Shown: positions 54,261 through 62,644 of the stretch, one piece after another | Numbering within the stretch: position 1 is the stretch's first letter | How the letters are laid out: each line of letters opens with the position of its first letter | Source: Nitratireductor sp. XY-223 | GTDB taxonomy: Bacteria > Pseudomonadota > Alphaproteobacteria > Rhizobiales > Rhizobiaceae | Direction: 5' to 3' | Assembly: GCF_004959855.1 (NCBI RefSeq) | Contig: NZ_SPNT01000002.1 | Coordinates: 920,520-984,519, forward strand | DNA: 64,000 bases | Program-made: the position numbers and the translations under genes | The notes under the pieces: model-generated | What the model was told of the DNA's origin: nothing | Seen by the model: the letters and a program-made list of their open reading frames with translations, nothing else | The model's database searches: none

Positions 54261-55729
54261 CGGACCTCATGCCCCTCCTGCCGGAAGTCGAGGCCTTTCT
54301 GAAGGGCCCCCTGTCGCTGCGTATCGGCGGCGGTACGGTCGACACGGACGGCACAATCGAGGTCATCGATCCGTCCTTCGGATCACCTTTGTGCAATGTT
54401 GCCGGGGCCGGTGCGCGGGAGGTCGACCTTGCCGTTACGGCCGCACGCGCGGCCTATGAGGGACCATGGTCCGCGATGACGCCGGATGAGCGCTCGCAAT
54501 GCATCTGGCGGCTGGCCGAACTTGTCGACGAACGGGCCGGCATCTTCGGTCAGCTCGACGCCCTCGACAATGGCAAACCCTTCGCCGTCGCGCGCGATGT
54601 CGATGCCGCCTATTCGGCGCGGCACCTGCGCTACTTCGCCGGCTGGCCGAGCAAGATAGAGGGCGCGACGATCCCCGTGTCGGTGCCGGACCGGTTCAAC
54701 TACACGCGGATCGAGCCGGTCGGCGTCTGCGGCCTGATTGCGCCGTGGAACTATCCGTTGCTGATGGCGGTCTGGAAAATCGCACCGGCGCTTGCCGCCG
54801 GCAACGCGATCGTCATGAAGCCGGCGGAGCAGACGCCGCTCAGTGCGCTCTACCTTGCCGACCTGGCGCTCGAGGCGGGCTTCCCCGAAGGCGTCCTCAA
54901 CGTCATTCCCGGTATCGGGACCGAGGCCGGCGCGGCCCTTGCCGCTCATCCGGGCGTCGGCAAGATCGGCTTCACCGGAAGCACGGCGACCGGGCGGCGC
55001 ATCGTCGAAGCCTCGATGGGTAACCTGAAGAAAGTGTCGCTCGAACTCGGCGGCAAGGCCGCGAATATTCTCTTCGCCGACGCCGATCTGGAAAAGGCGG
55101 TGCCCGGTGCCTTCTGGGCGCTGTTCGGCAATAACGGCCAGTCCTGCACGGCCGGTGCGCGGCTCTACGTGCAGCGCCCCGTCTTCGAGCAGGTGCTGGA
55201 AGGGCTTGTCGCGCTCGCATCACAGGTATCGGTCGGGCCCGGCATGGCCGAGACCGCCCACGATCTCGGGCCGGTCATCAGCGAGCGGCAGATGCGGACC
55301 GTCACCGGCTATATCGACAGCGGCGTCTCGGAGGGCGCCGAATGCGTTGCCGGCGGCGGCCGGCTCGGCGACACCGGCTATTTCGTCGCGCCGACGATCC
55401 TCACCGGCGTCACCGACGACATGCGGGTTGCCCGCGAAGAGATCTTCGGCCCGGTGCTGTGCGTTCTGCCCTTCGACGATGAGGCCGAGGTGATCGGGCG
55501 CGCCAACGATACCGAATACGGGCTGGCGGCGGGCCTGTGGACCCAGGACGTCACCCGGGCGCGGACGCTCGCCGAGCGGCTGAAAGCCGGCACGATCTGG
55601 ATCAATTGCTGGGGCGAGACGGACGCCGCCTCGCCTTTCGGCGGAATGAAGCAGAGCGGCTACGGCCGCGAAATGGGCGCCGACGCCATCGCCCTCTATT
55701 CACAGACCAAAAGCGTCTGGGTGGTTTGA
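54257..55729 (+). CDS. Aldehyde dehydrogenase
   Basis: A 490-residue NAD(P)-dependent aldehyde dehydrogenase. APWNYP with N165, KPAEQTPLSA, GFTGSTATGRRI, general base E263 in LELGGKAANI and nucleophile C297 in GNNGQSCTAG are present; EIFGPVLCVLPF and PFGGMKQSGYGREMG close the family pattern. The ATG overlaps the aldolase gene's stop. It probably oxidises the aldehyde released by the aldolase, for example lactaldehyde, glycolaldehyde or glyceraldehyde. Confidence 0.92.
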   Translation: MTDLMPLLPEVEAFLKGPLSLRIGGGTVDTDGTIEVIDPSFGSPLCNVAGAGAREVDLAVTAARAAYEGPWSAMTPDERSQCIWRLAELVDERAGIFGQLDALDNGKPFAVARDVDAAYSARHLRYFAGWPSKIEGATIPVSVPDRFNYTRIEPVGVCGLIAPWNYPLLMAVWKIAPALAAGNAIVMKPAEQTPLSALYLADLALEAGFPEGVLNVIPGIGTEAGAALAAHPGVGKIGFTGSTATGRRIVEASMGNLKKVSLELGGKAANILFADADLEKAVPGAFWALFGNNGQSCTAGARLYVQRPVFEQVLEGLVALASQVSVGPGMAETAHDLGPVISERQMRTVTGYIDSGVSEGAECVAGGGRLGDTGYFVAPTILTGVTDDMRVAREEIFGPVLCVLPFDDEAEVIGRANDTEYGLAAGLWTQDVTRARTLAERLKAGTIWINCWGETDAASPFGGMKQSGYGREMGADAIALYSQTKSVWVV

Positions 55730-55744
55730 CATGCCGCATTCGGT

Positions 55745-55760
55745 CATACAAATTGGTATG
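55745..55760. promoter_or_regulatory. Operator-like site upstream of gntR
   Basis: CATAC-AAATTG-GTATG is an inverted repeat with 5-bp arms, 24 bp before the gntR start. Its complement contains AATTTGTAT, identical to half of the operator at 47628. Autoregulation by the GntR protein is likely. Confidence 0.5.
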
Positions 55761-55784
55761 CAACGAATGAGGGAGGCCTGATCC

Positions 55785-56522
55785 TTGGAAGCGCGTGCGG
55801 AACCGAAATACAAAGTCGCTTATGGCGCGTTGCTGAGCCGCCTGGTGTCGGGGCGCTATCCGATCGGCGGGCGGCTGCCGACCGAGGACGAACTGGCGAA
55901 GACGTTCGACATCAGCCGGGTCACCATCCGCCGCTCGCTCGACATGCTGGTCAATGAAGGTTTCCTGGAGCGCCGGCAGGGCAGCGGCTACACGGTCATC
56001 TCGCTGTCGCCGCCCTCGTCCATGTGCCTTTCGTCCTTTACCGATGCCATGCTGCGGGCCGGCCGTGAACCGTCGTCCCGGTTGATCCGCATCTCGACGT
56101 TGGAGGCTGGCGCCCATGGCGAGGAACTGATCGGCGAACTGCAGGACGAGCGGCTGACCTGCATCGAGCGCCTGCGGCTCGTCGACGACGTACCGCAGAT
56201 GCTGGTGCGGACCTGGGTTCCGGCACGGCTGCTTTCGAACGCGACGGCGGACGATTTCCCCAATACCGGTCACGAACAGTCGATCCTGCGCATATTGCGG
56301 CAGCGTTTCGGCCTTGAATGGAACGCCGCCTGCGAGGACATCAGCCCGGCCGGGGCGCCGGCGGATGTCGCCAAATACCTGCACATCGAACCGGGGCGCC
56401 CGCTTCTGGTGCAGGCCTGTACCGCGTTCGACGAGGACGGCGGCGTCGTGTTCTACGAGCAGGTCTATCGCATCGGCAAGGTCAGTTTCAATCTCACCGG
56501 GGCCTCGCGGCAGGCACGCTAG
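55785..56522 (+). CDS. GntR-family regulator, HutC/UTRA type
   Basis: A 245-residue regulator. The N-terminal winged helix is YGALLSRLVSGRYPIGGRLPTEDELAKTFDISRVTIRRSLDMLVNEGFLERRQGSGYTV; the C-terminal UTRA effector domain (about 85-240) includes ERLRLVDDVPQMLVRTWVP and PLLVQACTAFDEDGGVVFYEQVYR. The TTG start follows GGGAGG. It sits inside the sugar gene cluster and is the candidate that binds the AATTTGT palindromes at 47628, 50910, 55745 and 58112. The effector is probably a pathway sugar or sugar phosphate. Confidence 0.9.
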   Translation: MEARAEPKYKVAYGALLSRLVSGRYPIGGRLPTEDELAKTFDISRVTIRRSLDMLVNEGFLERRQGSGYTVISLSPPSSMCLSSFTDAMLRAGREPSSRLIRISTLEAGAHGEELIGELQDERLTCIERLRLVDDVPQMLVRTWVPARLLSNATADDFPNTGHEQSILRILRQRFGLEWNAACEDISPAGAPADVAKYLHIEPGRPLLVQACTAFDEDGGVVFYEQVYRIGKVSFNLTGASRQAR

Positions 56523-56536
56523 TCAGGAGTGATAGG

Positions 56537-57964
56537 ATGCAGGAAGCGGTCACGATCGGCGTCATTCATGCTTCGCTGCCGAGCTATTTTCCGGACGAGC
56601 ACAATGTCTTCGAAAATTGCGGCCGGGTTCTGGAAGAGCTTTGCGCGGCAGAGGGCGCGCGCATGGTCAACGCGCCCGAGCGGCCGATGAACGGATCGGA
56701 AGCGCGCCGGGCCGCCGATTTCTGCCTCGCCGAGGGCGCCGACTTCCTGCTGCTCATTCACGGCGGTTTCACCATGGGGGACGTGGCGCAGACACTGGCG
56801 ACGGTCCCCGTGCCGATGGGCGCCTGGGCGACGCCGGAACCGACCCTCGAGGGCGACATACAGCTGAACAATTTCGTGTCGCTCAACATGACGATGTCGA
56901 TCGCCAAGGGGGTGCGCGACCTCAAGGCAAATCCGATCCAGTGGTATTTCGGCGCGCCGGGCAGCCCGGAACTGCAGCAACGGCTGAAAATAACGCTGCG
57001 GGCACTCGCCATGGTCAAGAGCATCACCCACAGTCGCCTGGCGATGATCGGCGGACTGGCGCCGACCTTCTACAATATGGAGGTCACCGCCAACACCCTC
57101 AAAAGGCGATTCAGCATCGATGTCGACGCCCACGAAATCACCGAATTGACGGGACGCATGGCGGCGATCGACGCGGCGCGCGCCGTGGCGGAAGTGGAGA
57201 AGATGACGGCGGCGGCGACGGTTCGCGATGTCAGCGACGAGCAGTTGACGCTGAACGCACGGGCGGCGCTGGCGCTGCGCGACATCTGCGATGAAGGGGA
57301 CTATGCGGCGCTGGCCGTTTCCGACTGGCCGGCGCTGCAGGTGGATCCCGGAATCCACCCGGGTGCCGCCTTTACCTGGCTTGAAGAGGTCGACGGCGTG
57401 GCGGTCGCATCCGAGGGCGATCTTCTCGGCGCCATCACACAGCTTGCCGCCAAATCCATGACCGGCAAGGTCGGCTACCTTCTCGACATGACCGAGCCCG
57501 ACCTCGAACAGGGCGATCTCCTGATGTGGCACGGCGGCGGCGGCCCGCTCTATCTGGCCGACGACAACGGCGCCGCCTGGATCAACCATCCGATGATCGG
57601 GCGCGGGACCGAGGCCGGGGCCTGCTACGGCACCATCAGCGAGCTCGTGTTCAGGGACGGGCCGGTCACCGCTTTTCGTATTGCCGACGACGCGACGACA
57701 CTGTTTGAAATGGAAGCCCGGGTAGCCGGGCGCACCCCGACCGGCTTCACCGGCTGCCGGGGCTGGCTGCGCGACTTTTCAATCGACGCGCAAGCGGCCT
57801 CGCTCGACGACGTGATCTCGACGGTCATGGGGCACGGGATCGAACATCATTTCGTCCTCGTCCCGGGGCACCATCATACGGTGCTTGCGGAATTTGCCGC
57901 CTGGGCGGGTCTTCGACCGCTCGAGCGGCTGACGGCACGGAAGCACGTGTACAGAGCCCCCTGA
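56537..57964 (+). CDS. L-fucose/L-arabinose isomerase-like protein
   Basis: A 475-residue protein resembling the FucI/AraA sugar isomerase fold. The metal/base pair E293 (VASEGDLLGAITQL) and D317 (GYLLDMTEPD) is 24 residues apart, as in E. coli FucI (E337, D361). A C-terminal His pair, GIEHHFVLVPGHHH, may supply the third ligand. LLLIHGGFTMGDVAQTLATVPVPMGAWATPEPT fits the N-terminal substrate domain. It would interconvert an aldose and ketose and thus feed the epimerase and kinase. It is shorter than FucI (about 590). Start ATG 56537 after AGGAGTGATAGG. Confidence 0.75.
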   Translation: MQEAVTIGVIHASLPSYFPDEHNVFENCGRVLEELCAAEGARMVNAPERPMNGSEARRAADFCLAEGADFLLLIHGGFTMGDVAQTLATVPVPMGAWATPEPTLEGDIQLNNFVSLNMTMSIAKGVRDLKANPIQWYFGAPGSPELQQRLKITLRALAMVKSITHSRLAMIGGLAPTFYNMEVTANTLKRRFSIDVDAHEITELTGRMAAIDAARAVAEVEKMTAAATVRDVSDEQLTLNARAALALRDICDEGDYAALAVSDWPALQVDPGIHPGAAFTWLEEVDGVAVASEGDLLGAITQLAAKSMTGKVGYLLDMTEPDLEQGDLLMWHGGGGPLYLADDNGAAWINHPMIGRGTEAGACYGTISELVFRDGPVTAFRIADDATTLFEMEARVAGRTPTGFTGCRGWLRDFSIDAQAASLDDVISTVMGHGIEHHFVLVPGHHHTVLAEFAAWAGLRPLERLTARKHVYRAP

Positions 57965-58111
57965 ACGGCTGGTGGAGCAGCCTTCGAGGGACGGAAACCA
58001 AATGCGGCAAATGATTGGATTCGCGGGGGTTTTGCAACCGCTGCGAGGGTGAATCGGATCGCTGTCGGGCGCCCGGCTCGGGATGTCGTGACGGCGGGTT
58101 TGGATGGAACG

Positions 58112-58163
58112 AATTTGTTGACATCAATGCAAATTGATATTACTCATTTTGTTATATCAAATT
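58112..58163. promoter_or_regulatory. Promoter/operator region of the ABC-transporter operon
   Basis: Two inverted repeats overlap here: AATTTG (58112-58117) / CAAATT (58130-58135), and AAATTGATAT (58131-58140) / ATATCAAATT (58154-58163, 9 of 10 pairs). TTGACA at 58118-58123 may be the -35. The AATTTGT half-site is shared with the other operators of this cluster. Confidence 0.55.
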
Positions 58164-58180
58164 TTGGGTGGGAGGACCTG

Positions 58181-58240
58181 GTGAAGTCAGAATTCGAACC
58201 GAAACGGCGCATGGACGATCGCCGCCCGAAGCGGCGCTGA
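58181..58240 (+). CDS. 19-codon basic leader ORF before the ABC ATPase gene
   Basis: GTG 58181 is preceded by GGGAGGACCTG, the best ribosome site in the operon, and opens a 19-residue ORF, MKSEFEPKRRMDDRRPKRR, ending at TGA 58238-58240. The ATPase start GTG follows 4 bp later and has no ribosome site of its own. The peptide is strongly basic (9 Arg/Lys). It probably acts as a leader whose translation delivers ribosomes to the ATPase gene. Alternatively the ATPase mRNA context is simply untidy. Confidence 0.55.
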   Translation: MKSEFEPKRRMDDRRPKRR

Positions 58241-58244
58241 TCCG

Positions 58245-59300
58245 GTGACGCAGGTTCAACTTCGAGCCGTCAGAAAGGAGTTCGGCTCCTTCGTCGCGCT
58301 CGAGCATATCGATCTGAACATCGCCTCGGGCGAGCTTGTCGCACTGCTCGGCCCGTCCGGCTGCGGCAAGACCACGACACTGCGCATGATTTCGGGTCTC
58401 GACAATCCGACCGACGGCGAGATCCTGTTCGACGGCAAGGACGTTTCGGACGTTCCTGTGCGCGACCGCAACGTCGGCATGGTGTTCCAGCGCTACGCGC
58501 TTTTCCCGCACATGAATGTCGAAAAGAACATCACTTTCGGCCTGCGCGTGCGCAATATCCCGGCCGAGGAAGTTGAGGCGCGTCTCGAGGAAATCCTCGA
58601 CATCGTGCAACTGACCCAGTTCCGCCACCGGTTCCCGGCGCAGCTCTCGGGCGGGCAAATGCAGCGGGTCGCCATCGCCCGCACGCTGATCACCAAGCCC
58701 TCGGTGCTGATGATGGATGAGCCGCTTGCCAATCTGGACACGAACCTGCGCGGCGAGATGCGGCGCTTCATCCGCGATCTGCAGCAGCGGTTCAACATCA
58801 CGACGATATTCGTCACCCACGACCAGGTCGAGGCGATGGAGCTGTCCGACCGGGTCGCGGTGCTTTTCGACGGACGCCTGGAGCAGTTCGATACGCCTGA
58901 CGCCATCTATCACCGGCCGGACAAGATCAGCGTTGCGAAATTCATGGGCGCATCCAACATCTTTCAGGGCACAATCGGCGACGGCGTGGTCAAAGCCGGC
59001 TTTGCAGACCTTGCCGTGACGGGCACCCAGCAGTTCGATGCCGGGGAGCAGGTCGACGTGATGGTGCGCAGCGAAGCGATCCGGCTGTTGAAACAGCCGC
59101 AGGACGGCGCCGCCAACCAGGTCGAGGGCGAGATCCGTACGTCGGACTTTTTCGGTGCGACCGTTTCCTACACCGTGCAGGTGGGCGACCATCAACTCAA
59201 TGTCGACGAGCATTCGACGGAAAAGCTGGATCCGGGAAGCAGGGTCTTCCTGCAGCTTCCGGGCGACCGGATCTGGCTGTTTCCGAAACGGGCCAACTAG
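58245..59300 (+). CDS. ABC transporter ATPase (MalK/PotA type)
   Basis: A 351-residue ATPase. Walker A GPSGCGKTTTLR, Q-loop MVFQRYALFPHM, signature LSGGQMQRVAIA, Walker B VLMMDEPLANLD and the switch His in IFVTHDQVEAM; a C-terminal TOBE-like regulatory domain (about 235-350) follows. GTG start at 58245, 4 bp after the leader ORF. It energises the two permeases encoded downstream. Confidence 0.93.
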   Translation: MTQVQLRAVRKEFGSFVALEHIDLNIASGELVALLGPSGCGKTTTLRMISGLDNPTDGEILFDGKDVSDVPVRDRNVGMVFQRYALFPHMNVEKNITFGLRVRNIPAEEVEARLEEILDIVQLTQFRHRFPAQLSGGQMQRVAIARTLITKPSVLMMDEPLANLDTNLRGEMRRFIRDLQQRFNITTIFVTHDQVEAMELSDRVAVLFDGRLEQFDTPDAIYHRPDKISVAKFMGASNIFQGTIGDGVVKAGFADLAVTGTQQFDAGEQVDVMVRSEAIRLLKQPQDGAANQVEGEIRTSDFFGATVSYTVQVGDHQLNVDEHSTEKLDPGSRVFLQLPGDRIWLFPKRAN

Positions 59301-59343
59301 GCGAACCGGTGGCGGGAACGCCGCCAAAACTGGGAGGAGTAGC

Positions 59344-60711
59344 ATGACTGGATTATCGAAGACCGCGTTGCGCAAGGGTCTCATGACGGCGGGCGCGCTG
59401 GTTTTGACGACGGCACTGGCACACGGTGACGAGGCTGCGGAACAGTTCCGCACCGACTTTCTGGGCGGCAAGCTGAGCTGGGAAGACGTCTCGAAGCGGG
59501 CCGCCGAAGAAGGCAAGGTCAATTTCTACTACTGGGGCGGCAGCGACACCATCAATGTGTGGATCGACAGCGTCGCCGCGCCGGCCATGAAGGAACTCGG
59601 CGTCACGCTCAACCCGGTTCGCATAACCTCGACCAAGGATGCGATCGACCTGGTGCTTGCCGAAAAGAACTCAGGCAAAGGCGTTGGCGAAGGCAGCGTC
59701 GATGCGGTTTGGGTGAACGGCGAGAATTTCTACACGCTGAAACAGCAGGAAGCGCTGTTCGGCTCCTTTGCCGAGAGCGTGCCGAATTCGGCCAATTTCG
59801 ACTGGAATCCTGACGATCCGCGTTCGCTGCTCAACCTGCGCGATTTCGGCGTCACGACGGACAGCCAGGAGATTCCGTGGTCCGGGCAGCAATATGTCTG
59901 CGCGGTGAACCGGCAGTATGTCGATGCCGCCGATACGCCCTCGACCTTTGAGGAAATGAAGGCGTATCTGGAAAAGAACCCCGGCAAGTTCACCTATGTG
60001 AAGCCGCCGCACTGGGTCGGCAACACCTTCGTGCAGTCCGTCATGTATTCCTTTAACCCGGACGGCAATGGCGGCGTCCCGTTCCAGCAGTCGATCGACG
60101 ATCTCGGCGCGGCCGAGCTTGCCCGCCTGATCAAGCCGGGCATGGAATATCTGAAGTCGATCGAACCCCTGTTGCTCGACGCCGATGGCGGCAAGCCGCG
60201 CTATCCGGAAGATATCGCTGCGCTGGACGGCATGTTCCTGAACGGCGAGGTCTACTTCAACTGCAAGTTCGGCCTGTATGCCGTGCACACCGGCCTGCAG
60301 ACGGGTGCTTATCCTGAAAAGGCCGAAGCGTTCATCTTCCCGAAGGGCGTGATGATTGCCAACAAGAACTATCTCGCCATCCCGGCGAACAGCCCGAATC
60401 CGGCGAGTGCGCTTCTGCTGGCGAACTACATGGCATCCGTCGACTCGCAGGCCTCGAAGCTGCAGAACGCCGGTATGCCGGTCGGCATCGATGTCTGGAA
60501 GCTGTCCGCCGATGATGCGGCGAAGGTCAAGGACGCCGCGCCGCCGCTCTATGGCGTGACCCAGGCCGAGCTCGACGCCAATGTCGCGCCGGACACCAAT
60601 GCCAGCCTTGTCGACGTGATCGAGGCCACGTGGCTCGAATATATCGAGCGCGGGTCTTCGTCTTCGATCGAGGAGATCGTCGACACGATGGTCAAGCAGA
60701 TGGCGCAATAG
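59344..60711 (+). CDS. ABC transporter substrate-binding protein (YnjB-like)
   Basis: A 455-residue periplasmic binding protein with a signal peptide ending near ALAHG-DEA. YnjB-like features: EEGKVNFYYWGGSDTINVWIDSVAAPAMKELGVTLNPVRITSTKDAIDLVLAEK, VDAVWVNGENFYTLKQQEALFG, PPHWVGNTFVQSVMY and KGVMIANKNYLAIPANSPNPASALLLANYMAS. The ligand of YnjB proteins is not known; the cluster suggests a sugar or nucleoside. Start ATG 59344 after GGAGGAG. Two hairpins follow its stop. Confidence 0.87.
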   Translation: MTGLSKTALRKGLMTAGALVLTTALAHGDEAAEQFRTDFLGGKLSWEDVSKRAAEEGKVNFYYWGGSDTINVWIDSVAAPAMKELGVTLNPVRITSTKDAIDLVLAEKNSGKGVGEGSVDAVWVNGENFYTLKQQEALFGSFAESVPNSANFDWNPDDPRSLLNLRDFGVTTDSQEIPWSGQQYVCAVNRQYVDAADTPSTFEEMKAYLEKNPGKFTYVKPPHWVGNTFVQSVMYSFNPDGNGGVPFQQSIDDLGAAELARLIKPGMEYLKSIEPLLLDADGGKPRYPEDIAALDGMFLNGEVYFNCKFGLYAVHTGLQTGAYPEKAEAFIFPKGVMIANKNYLAIPANSPNPASALLLANYMASVDSQASKLQNAGMPVGIDVWKLSADDAAKVKDAAPPLYGVTQAELDANVAPDTNASLVDVIEATWLEYIERGSSSSIEEIVDTMVKQMAQ

Positions 60712-60720
60712 CCCATCGCC

Positions 60721-60779
60721 GCGCCGCCGGTTCGCCGGCGGCGCCCTGCGATCCTTACTGGCCGCCGCTATTGGCGGCC
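60721..60779 (+). other. Two tandem hairpins between the binding-protein and permease genes
   Basis: GCGCCGCCGG-TTCG-CCGGCGGCGC (60721-60744) is a perfect 10-bp stem with a UUCG loop. GGCCGCC-GCTATT-GGCGGCC (60760-60779) is a perfect 7-bp stem. No T-tract follows. They fit 3'-end stabilisers that let binding-protein mRNA outlast the permease message. Confidence 0.75.
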
Positions 60780-60805
60780 CGGCTCACAAGCACCCGTACG
60801 GACCC

Positions 60806-61735
60806 ATGGCAACCCAGGACACAGCCCTCGAAATTCGATCGGAGCGCCGATCGGCCGCGCAGCGCAACGCGCTTTTGATGCGCATTGCCGAACTCGCGCC
60901 CATCGTCATCGTTCTTTTCGTGCTGTTTGGCGGCGCCCTGGTGCTGGCACTGCTGCAGAGCCTCGGATTCGCGCCCTGGTTCGGCATCAACACCTTCCCG
61001 GACTTTTCCTATTTCGGCGCCCTTTGGGGATCCTCCGCCTTCTGGGTGTCGCTTGGCCTGACGCTCTATTACGGCTTCGTATCGACCATCATCGCCCTCA
61101 TCATGGCGATCGTGCTCAGCCTCGCGCTGATCAAGCCGTTCCGCGGCAAGATACTCTATAAATATCTCTACAAGCTGCCGCTGATGATCCCTTACACGGT
61201 GGGCATCGCGCTCGCCGTCTTGATGCTCGGCAACGGCGGCATCCTGTCGCGCCTCCTGGCCCTCGTCGGCATGATCGACAATCCCGGCGACTTCCCGCAG
61301 ATCCTCAAGACCCACTACGGCTGGGGCATCATGGCGGTCTATGTGTGGAAACAGGTGCCGTTCATGACGCTGGCGATCTACGCGGTGCTGCTCGGCATCG
61401 GCCGCGAGACGGAGGAAGCGGCGGCGATCCTCGGCGCGACCCGGCGGCAGATCTTCTTTTCGGTGACGCTGCCGCAGATCCTGCCCGGGATCGTCTCGTC
61501 GACCCTGATCTGCTTCGCCTTCAACGTCGGCGCGTTCGAGGCGCCCTTCATTCTCGGCGGCGGATATCCCGACACGCTCCCGGTTGTTGCCTGGCGCTAT
61601 TTCAACGACGCCAATTACGCCTTCCAGCTCCAGGGCATGGCGACGGTGGTTTCCATCGGCATTGTTGCGGGCGTCATCCTGTTTGCGTATCTGGCCGTCT
61701 ACCGGCGCTATGAGCGCATGCGCGGGAGGGCCTGA
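60806..61735 (+). CDS. ABC transporter permease 1
   Basis: A 309-residue membrane protein with six to seven helices. The permease EAA loop reads EEAAAILGATRRQIFFSVTLPQILPGIVSS (about 205-235). A hydrophilic N-terminus precedes the first helix, PIVIVLFVLFGGALVLALL. It forms the translocation channel with permease 2, whose gene begins 1 bp after this stop. Confidence 0.9.
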   Translation: MATQDTALEIRSERRSAAQRNALLMRIAELAPIVIVLFVLFGGALVLALLQSLGFAPWFGINTFPDFSYFGALWGSSAFWVSLGLTLYYGFVSTIIALIMAIVLSLALIKPFRGKILYKYLYKLPLMIPYTVGIALAVLMLGNGGILSRLLALVGMIDNPGDFPQILKTHYGWGIMAVYVWKQVPFMTLAIYAVLLGIGRETEEAAAILGATRRQIFFSVTLPQILPGIVSSTLICFAFNVGAFEAPFILGGGYPDTLPVVAWRYFNDANYAFQLQGMATVVSIGIVAGVILFAYLAVYRRYERMRGRA

Positions 61736-61736
61736 C

Positions 61737-62594
61737 ATGGCACGCAAGGCCACCAACACCTTCACGCATCTGTCGCCGTTCCAGCGCTTTTATCTTATTG
61801 CGGTTGCCGGGCTGATCGTCGGCCCCTTCATTCCGCTGATCATCCAGAGCCTCGCCTTCCGCTGGGCCTGGCCCAATCTGCTGCCGACGGTCTGGTGGAT
61901 GGAACAGCGCGAGCGCTCGCCGATCCCGCTTGCCTGGGACTATGTGCTTTCGCCCTATTCGCGGGTCTATGAGGCGACGTTCAACACCATGGTGATCGGC
62001 CTCGCGGTGACGGTCATCTGCCTGGCGATCTGCCTGCCGGCAGCGCGGGTGCTGGCGCGCGAGAGCTTCAGGGGTAAAAGCAGCTTCGAGTTCTTCCTGT
62101 CGCTGCCGCTGATCGTGCCGGAAGCGGCGATCGGTATCGCGCTGTTGATGATCTTCATCAATCTCGGGCTCGCCGGCAGCTATTTCGGCATCATCATCGC
62201 CCATCTGATTCCGACCATCCCCTACATGGTACGCATGCTGACGGCGGTCTATCAGGGGCTCGGGCGCGAATTCGAGGAACAGGCGATGATCCTCGGTGCG
62301 ACGCGCTGGCAGATCCTGCGCATGGTGACCCTGCCGATGCTGATGCCCGGCGTCGTGGCCGGTGCGCTGTTCACCTTCCTGGTCTCGAGCAACATCTTCC
62401 TGCTCACCTTCTTCCTGGGCCAGGGCAAGATCATCACCTTGCCGACACTGCTGTTTTCCAAGATCTCCGGCGGAACACTCGATGCCTCAGCGGCCGGGAT
62501 CACGCTGATCGTGTCGCTTCCGGGCATCATTTTGCTGATCATCTCGGAGCGCTTCATCAAGGAAGAGGCATTCGGCAAGGGCTTTGGAAATTAA
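61737..62594 (+). CDS. ABC transporter permease 2
   Basis: A 285-residue membrane protein with about six helices. EAA loop: FEEQAMILGATRWQILRMVTLPMLMPGVVAG. In E. coli YnjC both permease halves are fused; here they are separate chains. The ATG at 61737 lies after GGGAGGGCCTGAC, overlapping the end of permease 1. The nucleoside hydrolase gene follows 50 bp on. Confidence 0.9.
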   Translation: MARKATNTFTHLSPFQRFYLIAVAGLIVGPFIPLIIQSLAFRWAWPNLLPTVWWMEQRERSPIPLAWDYVLSPYSRVYEATFNTMVIGLAVTVICLAICLPAARVLARESFRGKSSFEFFLSLPLIVPEAAIGIALLMIFINLGLAGSYFGIIIAHLIPTIPYMVRMLTAVYQGLGREFEEQAMILGATRWQILRMVTLPMLMPGVVAGALFTFLVSSNIFLLTFFLGQGKIITLPTLLFSKISGGTLDASAAGITLIVSLPGIILLIISERFIKEEAFGKGFGN

Positions 62595-62644
62595 CTCTGA
62601 ACAATCCGTGACCCGGCGGACCAACCGGCAGAAAGGCTGGGACC

